This document shows, piece by piece, positions 56,401 through 64,000 of a DNA stretch of 64,000 bases (position 1 is its first letter; every line of letters begins with the position of its first letter). This DNA comes from Thelonectria olida (taxonomy: Eukaryota > Ascomycota > Sordariomycetes > Hypocreales > Nectriaceae). Location of the stretch: NCBI GenBank assembly GCA_020736575.1, contig JAGPYM010000021.1, positions 496,001 to 560,000 of the forward strand. Direction: 5' to 3'. The notes under the pieces were generated by a model. It saw only the letters and a list, made by a program, of their open reading frames with translations, had not been told where the DNA came from and ran no database searches. The position numbers and the translations under genes were made by a program.

Positions 56401-58920
56401 AAGTAATATTATATTACTATAACTATATCTAGAAGTCAACCTACTAATACTCCTAACCCTATATTAAATAACTTGCCCCTAGCTTATAATACTTTACCTA
56501 ATAATATAAAGGTTACTACTAAGGTCTAGCAATTTTAGAACTTGATTAATTAACTTTATATTTAGGTATAGAATTAAAAATAATAAACCCTAACTATTTA
56601 ATAGAATGGAAGATATAATCCTAGTAAAGTAATTAAGCCACTTTAACTAGAACCTTTTAATAGAACCTTTAAAAATATTATACCTTTTCTTATATATTTT
56701 AAAACCTACTTCTAATAGTTCTTATATAAACTTACCTTAGCTAAAAGAAGGGTTATATATGCCTATAGTTATATAAAAGGAACTATAGCCACTTAATTTA
56801 AACCTATTATAAGAGACTACCTTAAGTATAATAATAATATTAGTTAAGATTAAAATACAGTTAATATCTTCTTAGAATAGAATAACTTTAAAACTATACT
56901 TAAAAATATATTTAGAATAGTTAATAAAGAGTAATAAGTAGCTATTAATATCTATTAGATTAAATAACTTAAGTTTACTACTAGCTACTCTATTATATTT
57001 TAATAAGTTACAGTTAAACTTAAATAGAATAATAATATACTTATAGAAATTTATTATTAGAAACTTAAAAAAGAAGTTAAAAATAAAATCTATAAGGTAG
57101 AACGCCCTAAGACCCTTATAGAGTTTATTACTATAGCTATTAAAATTAATAAAAGATAGTATAAATGCAAAAGAGAGAAGGCCTAAGAATAATATATAAA
57201 ATAAAACACTTTTTATAACCCTTATTACCCTAACTAATACTAAGTAAATAATAAAGGAAAAGAAAGAGCCTATTAAAATAACACCTCCTATAATATAAAT
57301 TTAAGACTAATAGAACTTAAAGCCACTTAGTAAGACTACTTATAAGTCACTTATTAGAATTATAAAAAGAAAGAATATTTTAAAAGTAAGTATTAAAACC
57401 CTAATAAAACTAACTAAAAGTTTAAACCTATCCTAAAAGGTAAAAAACGCTTAAATAATACTAACCGATAGAACAAACTATAAATAGCAGTTAGAACAGC
57501 TACTAGAATACTAGTAGCAACTACTATAGTTATAACTAACTTAGTAGATTATAGCAAACGATATAAATATGCCCTATAGCACCAAGCGATATATATAAAA
57601 AGGGACTATTATATCTATATAAATAGTAAAATTAATAAGTACCTTAAACCCTAGAAATATGCCCTAATGCACTAGACAATATATTATAATAATAATTATT
57701 ATATTTATAAAAATGGCAAGAATAATAGATACTACCCCTATAAGCCTTAATAGAAGGTAGGATAGAAGATATAACTTATTATATATTATAAAACCTATTT
57801 AAAAGATTACTAGATTTATAAAAATAAGAAATAGGTAAAAATACTAATTAATATACTTAAAAATAATATACCTAACTAAAATATTTTAAAGAAAACCCTT
57901 ATAATAGTATAAAGTGGTTATAATAATAGAAAAATCCCTAGTAATACTATACTATTAGTATTATAAGGCTTATATAAAAAATAGAAAGAAGCTAAGTATA
58001 ATAATATTAATATAATAATCTAACTAAATGCTTAATCCAGCCTATAAAAATAGAGTATTACTAAATATGCTATATAAAAACCAGTCCCCAAATTACTAAA
58101 AGTAAACCCTATTAATTAAAATAATATAAAAATCCTTATAATAGTTTAAAAGACTAAGGTAGTAAGCTTAAAGGAAAGTAATATTATTTATAATAAAATA
58201 CTATAACAACCTACTAAAGCACACAGCCATTCAATAAACCCTTAATAAAATAACTATATAAAGCAAGCAGCTATAAAAGTTCTTAACTTAAGCCCTATAA
58301 ACCAAGATCTAATTAATTTAATTAAGCGAGAGCTTACCCTTTAAATAGAAAATAGTATCCTTAAACCATTCCTTACCCTATTAGACTTAGAATAAGCCTA
58401 AGAGCTTGGACTACCTATTACTATATAGCATATATTCCCTAACTCGCTTACTAATAATATCCCGATATAATAAATATAAATTTATAAAACACTAGAAGAA
58501 GTAGTAATTCCTAAAAATAATAATACTATTTTAAAAAAAGATATTAAAAGAGGACCCTAATAAGTTTATCTAATTTATAAGCTAATTATTAGAAGATAAA
58601 AGATTATTATAAAAGACTTCTATATTTATAATATAAACTAATAAATAATCTAGGCAAGGAACTATAAACCTAACTAGTTTTATAAAGATAATACACCCAT
58701 TTTAAATATAATACACCCTAATTACTATATAATTTTATAAGTATTATATTATAACTATATATATATATAGCACTTGCTATATAAAGCCTAGAATAACTAC
58801 TACCTAATGCAAATAGGGCTATACCCTATAGAATAATAGTATTAAGCTGCTAACCTTATAAACTGAAGAAATGCAAGCTAGTTACTATACTTAAATATTA
58901 CTATCCTTATAAACTGTATG

Positions 58921-58940
58921 CATTTCCTGCCCAGGAAATG
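58921..58940. repeat. Perfect 9+2+9 palindrome in a patch that escaped RIP
   Basis: catttcctgcccaggaaatg is a perfect inverted repeat (9-base arms, CC spacer) within a GC-richer stretch of about 70 bases that keeps CpA and TpG dinucleotides, unlike the sequence around it. Confidence 0.7.
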
Positions 58941-61900
58941 TATAAATGGGACGCATAACACACTTAAATGCTAGTATTAAGAATGCCTTATATATAAGCG
59001 AGCTAAAATAATAAATTAGTACTAAATATATTAGAAACAACCTATATAATCCTATAATATATATATTTTATAAAATAAGACTATAGAATAATAGGTTAAT
59101 AATATATACAAATAGTTAAAAAATAATAAATACTCCTTATAATAAAATAATAGAACTAGCTAAAGTAGGAGAAATTTATAAAACTTTTAAAAAGAGCTTT
59201 ATATATAATATAAAGACCTAATAATATATTATTATTATAATAGATAATACTAGAAGTATAAATAAAAAAATAATAATTTACTATATTAGTAAATAGTAAA
59301 ATAGAAATAAATAGAGTTAATTTATAAGTAGTTAATTATTTTAAACTATTATAAAAGGATAAGAATATATCTTATAAAATATCTAATATAAAAGGAAAAC
59401 TATTTAAATATAAAAATAGACAAGTTACTTATAAGGTTAATTACTTTAAAATATTTATTAAAGGAAAGAATTAAAGAGTTAATCTTAATATTATACCTCT
59501 TTAAAAATATAACTTACTTTTAAATTACTTATAGTTTTACTAATATAACCCCCTTATTAGTTAGTATACTAGCTAGGTGCAAACCTTTTAAAGTAATATA
59601 GCTAATAATATAAATAATAATTTAAATAATATAAAATTTTAAACTTTTATTAAAAAAAAGTATAGTAAAATAATAAGGAAGATACTCCCTAACTTATAGA
59701 AAAAATATAACTTTTAAAAGAAATATAATATAAATATAAGAAAGGGCAAGTGTAATAAATATAATAAATAATAGTACTCCTTAAAAAAACATTTATATAA
59801 ATAAATAAAAACTTTAAAAAATAGAAGGAGGTATTAACTAATAATAGACTTAAGAATATACTAGTATAATATTAAATTTATAAAAAACTATTTATTAAAA
59901 AACTGGAAATAGGTTTATTAGAGCATTTTTAATAGAATTATAAGATATAACTTAAAAACGAAATATTAACTATATTTCACCCTATTTATAATTTTAATAA
60001 AGTATAGTTATATAAGCTTAAGAATTACTTTAAAGAAATATTAAGGAAAAAATATATTAAAATTTTTAAATTAAAAGCAGGCTATCTAGTTATATTTATT
60101 TTTAAAAAGAATGGAAAGCTCTAACTTATTATAAACTATTATAAATTTAATAATATTACTATTAAGGATAGAACACTCTTACTTTTAATTAATAAATTAA
60201 AGGACTAACTCTATAAAATAAAGTACTTTACTATATTAGATCTTAAGGGAGCTTATAATCTTATTTATATTAAAAAAGGATATAAATAGAAAACCGCTTT
60301 TAAAATAAAGTTTAAATTTTATAAATATTTTATTATACCCTTTAGTCTTATTAATATACTAGTAATATTCTAATAAATAATTAATAATATATTATAAAAA
60401 TATTTAAATATATTTATAATATACTATTTTAATAATATTCTTATTTTCTTTAGAATATAAGAAAAATATATAAAATATATTTATAAGGTACTATAAGCCC
60501 TTAAAGATACTAAACTGCTAGTTAAACTAGAGAAAAGTTATTTTTATATATTAGAAATGGAATTTTTAGGACATATTATCTCCTATAATAAAATATAAAT
60601 AAACTTAAAAAAACTTTTAGTAGTTAAAAACTAAAAGAAACTAGAGTTAGTTAAAAAAGTATAAGCTTTCTTAAAATTTGCAAACTACTATTATAAGTTT
60701 TTTAAAGATTTTAAGAAACTAGCTGCACTATTTATTAAGTTAATAAAAAAGAATTAACTATTTATATAAAAACCTAGCACTTAGGAAGCTTTTAATAAAA
60801 TTAAAAATCTTATTTTTAATAAACTAGTACTTAAAATATTTAACCTTATATAACCTATTAAACTAAAAATAGACTTTTTAAACTTTGCCTTAAAAGCCTA
60901 AATCGAATAATATAATAATAATAGAAAGTTATATCTAATAGTATTTTACTCTTATAAGTTATATAGAATAAAGCTTAACTACTTTATATATAATAAAGAG
61001 TTTCTTATAATTATTAATACTTTTAAAAAGTTTAAATAGTACCTTTTTAAAAGCTACTATTAGATTATAATTTATATAAACTATAAGAACATTTTATATT
61101 TTACTACTACTTAATAACTTAATAGATAATAACTTAAATATATTAAATACCTATTAGAATTTAATTATATTATTAAATATAAGAAAGGATTAGAAAATAG
61201 TAGAGCTAATACTATTAGCTAATAAATAGACTTTAATATAAGTAAGATTAAAATAGAAAAATAACTACTAACTTTTATATTTAAAGGATACCTTAAATAG
61301 AAGTATATTAAAACTACTATTACCTAATATATCCCTAAATATTTAATAGAATAATAAAAGGAATATATTTAATAATTAATTACTAGAAATAAACTTAAAT
61401 AACTTATTATTAAATAAGCTAATTAGGTTAATTTAGTATTAGAAATAATTACTTATTAAGGAATAATTTACTTACCCTAAAAATAAAAAATAAATTTATT
61501 AAATACTATTATTAAACTATTAAGTATTATAAGAAATAGAATAACTTATAATTTTAAAATTTCTTTAATAAGAATTTCTAATAGAAAGGAGTAGACTAAA
61601 TAACTACCTCTATTACAATTAGTACTAAAGAATAAAGCTTTACTTAAAAATATTAAAAAGAGCTCCTAATTATAAACCCTTATAATAACATATATAGTAA
61701 AATAGGGAAATCTACTATTTAAATAGATCTTAAAATATAAAAATAACTATTAATAATAAAAAAACAGACAAATAGTAATATTAAAATACTTATAAGAGGA
61801 CCTTATATAGAAATCTATAAATACCCGCTTATAAATATTAAAAATTAATAAAACCTTTAAATAAGTTAAAATAATATTTTATTTCCTAAATTAAAAAAAT

Positions 61901-63044
61901 AGTTAAGAAAATTATTAAATAATACCTTATTTATAATAAAATAAAGGCATAATAATATAAACCTTATAAAAAACTATAACTTATACTAGTTGCGAAATAA
62001 CTATAGATTTAATTACTATAAACTTTATTATAAAATTACCCTATTATTAGACCCTATTATAAGTATGGCTTATAATAGTATTCTAGTTATTATTAATAGA
62101 CTTATTAAATTTTCTTACTTTATTTTATATTAAAAAGCAATTAATATAAAAGAATTTTCTTATATCTTTTTATAAAATATTATTAGTATATATAGACTAC
62201 CTAATATAATTATTTTAAATAGAGGACTACCCTTTTTTTTAAACTTTTAATAATACCTTATAATAAGAATTAGACTAAACTATAAGTTAATACTACTTAA
62301 AAACTAAGTTAATAGACAGACTAAATAAATAAATTAAGTTTTAAAAACCTACCTTTATTATTATATTAATTATATTAAATAATTAGATTAAAAACTGCTA
62401 ATAGTATAATTAGCTTATAATACAGTACTAATAAAAGTACTAAGATTATACTAAGTTATATAAACTTTAGATTTACCTCTAATACTTATAAAGAATTATA
62501 AAGCGGACTACTTATACTAGTAGCTATCCTTATATTAAATTAACTTAAAAATTTATATAAAAAAATACATATAAAACTTTCTTTTATTTAGAAAATATAT
62601 AAAAAATATTATAACTAGAAAAGGTTAAAAGGACTAACCTTTTTAAAAGGAGATATAGTACTCCTTACTATAAAAAACATTAATATAAAAAGACTAAATA
62701 AAAAACTTAATTATAAATATATTAGACTTTATAAAATCTTAGAAAAAATCTTAGAAAATAACTATAAATTAAACTTACTACTAAAAGTCAAGCTCTATTT
62801 AATCTTTTATATTTCCTTACTTAAATTAATAGAAGGAATAATTATAATTAAAATAAATATTAACTTAAAAATAAAAGTTAAAAACCTTAAAAAATATAAA
62901 ATAGAGGAAATCCTTAATATAATTAAAAAAGACAAATAAGTTAAATACCTTATTAAATAGAAAGAATATATTATATTAGAAAATATATAAAAACTATTAA
63001 AATATCTCACCTATATATAGCGCCTATTAAAGAACTTTTACTAA

Positions 63045-63828
63045 TAATATTAGAGCTAAATAAAAGACTAAAGTTAATAGAACTCCAATTAATAATATTA
63101 ATATAAACTAATAATTAAAAATTAATAGTAGACTTATATTCCACCTGCTCTAATAACTCTAATTCTTCTAATAACTTAAAACCCTAATAAGTTATCTTAT
63201 AACCCCTTATTACTAAAGACTAATACTAATAGCATGCATGCTCTAAAAGGTCTAAAGACTAATTAAACTCCGCTTAAGCAGCCTAAAAAGCAGCCTGTTT
63301 TTTAAAGAACTCCTTCTCTAACTCTAACTCTTTCTTATTAAGGCATTTTACTTTAAAAATAATATAAATTACTACTATTATTTAATAAAAATTTATATAA
63401 AACTTAAAAAAAATACTTATATAAGTAAAAGGGAATACTAGTTATATTATAAGAATGGCCCTTATTAGTATAAAAACTATATTTTTTAAAACTATTATCT
63501 ATTATCTTATATATATGCCTATAGGAAATATAGTAAGAATAAGGCATTACTTTAAAACTAAATTCTTTAATAGCTATAGTAAGAACTAGTATATTTATAA
63601 TAGAAATAGGAACCTTAAAACCTTTTACAGAAGCAGCTAAGATCAGTTTGCTTATTATAGATTTAAGGATATTATAAGACTTAAAAGGACGCTTTAAGAT
63701 TTAGCTAGATATTCTATTAGTATATTAGAAAATAACTAAAAAAGCAAGTTAGAAATATATTAATATATATATAAGAAATAGTCTTAAAGATAGCCATAAG
63801 AATATAACTAATAAAAGAGAAAATATTA
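63045..63828. other. Region between pol and the 3' LTR
   Basis: RIP-degraded sequence after the chromodomain. It holds a 12-base perfect palindrome (agcatgcatgct, 63,231-63,242) and no recognisable gene. Confidence 0.45.
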
Positions 63829-64000
63829 TATTATAACCCAGGCTGGGACCAGGCGGTCATACCTAGTAGAATTATAATAGACTTAATTTTAATATAATAC
63901 TAGACCCTAAACTCACTTTATATAAGTAAGCTAGGACTTTTAACTTACTTACTTAAAATAAGCTATCTTATTAGACTTACTTCTATTTAGTAAGCTTATA
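63829..64000 (+). repeat. 3' LTR of the Gypsy element (cut by the window end)
   Basis: The first 172 bases repeat the start of the 5' LTR (55,973 on). The distance between the two LTR starts is 7,856 bases, a normal size for a full-length Gypsy element. Confidence 0.8.

Larger units (their letters stand above)
55973..63044 (+). mobile_element. RIP-degraded Ty3/Gypsy chromodomain LTR retrotransposon (5' LTR to end of pol)
   Basis: The whole block is extremely AT-rich and full of TAA/TAG codons, yet pol-like homology survives on the plus strand. Reverse transcriptase is at about 60,220-60,600 (LDLKGAYNLIYIKKG; FLGHIISYNKI), with the YxDD box now YFNN at 60,425-60,436. RNase H-like sequence is at about 60,830-61,250, and the integrase core is at about 62,060-62,400 (NSILVIINRLIKFSYFI, LPNIIILNRGLPF). 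A C-terminal chromodomain is at about 62,890-63,044 (YKIEEILNIIKKDK, then VKYLIK and KEYIILENI). The order RT-RH-IN-chromodomain defines a chromovirus-type Gypsy element. Gag and protease (about 56.4-60 kb) are too mutated to delimit. Nothing here can encode protein. Confidence 0.88.

Noticed and set aside
62807..63010. A minus-strand open frame of Ile/Phe/Tyr codons in the AT-rich block
   Set aside because: It is the shadow of the mutated chromodomain region; its composition simply reflects AT-rich DNA.
1..64000. CRISPR arrays, phage genes or bacterial operons
   Set aside because: None seen; introns, Zn2Cys6 genes and RIP mark the window as fungal nuclear DNA.

Overview
This window comes from a filamentous ascomycete, most likely a Sordariomycete (Hypocreales-like). 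The evidence is short introns of about 50-70 nt with GTRNGY donors and YAG acceptors, many Zn2Cys6 regulators, a HET-domain gene, NmrA-like, S10 peptidase and DUF7702-type membrane proteins, dispersed 5S rRNA copies, and an AT-rich block of C-to-T/G-to-A mutated retrotransposon DNA typical of repeat-induced point mutation (RIP). All exon structures were worked out by eye from splice consensus and reading frame.

Layout. 1-6.4 kb: the 3' end of an unknown gene, a Zn2Cys6 regulator and a zinc-dependent butanediol-dehydrogenase-like enzyme. 6.7-7.8 kb: a broken coiled-coil gene. 8.7-16.1 kb: a compact set of two divergent gene pairs, with an APC-family permease (-) facing a class II aldolase (+), and a Zn2Cys6 regulator (-) facing a phytanoyl-CoA-dioxygenase-like 2OG/Fe(II) enzyme (+). 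It looks like a small catabolic or accessory metabolic cluster with its own regulator. 16.5-20.8 kb: a 5'-truncated MFS transporter pseudogene, an ECM4-type glutathione S-transferase and an NmrA-like reductase. 21.5-27 kb: a HET-domain gene, a membrane-anchored DUF3445 (heme-dependent oxidative N-demethylase-like) protein and an ECHDC3-like crotonase. 27.5-32.3 kb: a divergent pair of DUF7702-type membrane proteins and another Zn2Cys6 regulator.

33-45 kb: an ASCH/PUA-like protein, an alpha/beta hydrolase, a CorA Mg2+ transporter, a type II membrane glycosyltransferase-like protein and three zinc-finger genes. Two of the zinc-finger genes are convergent relatives. 46-55 kb is the decaying accessory part: an unrecognised exon and gene remnant, a 5S rRNA gene and a 5S pseudogene on either side of a Zn2Cys6 regulator, a GPI-type S10 carboxypeptidase with a suspicious splice acceptor, and a HET pseudogene.

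55.5-64 kb is one AT-rich island. It starts at a (GTATTA)n microsatellite and holds an inverted LTR fragment followed by a heavily RIP-mutated chromodomain-type Ty3/Gypsy element. Its 5' LTR starts near 55,973 and its 3' LTR near 63,829, running off the window.

No single feature is a proven new system. The best candidates for follow-up are the self-regulated permease/aldolase/dioxygenase block (with the nearby N-demethylase-like and crotonase genes), the divergent DUF7702 pair, and the convergent zinc-finger pair.
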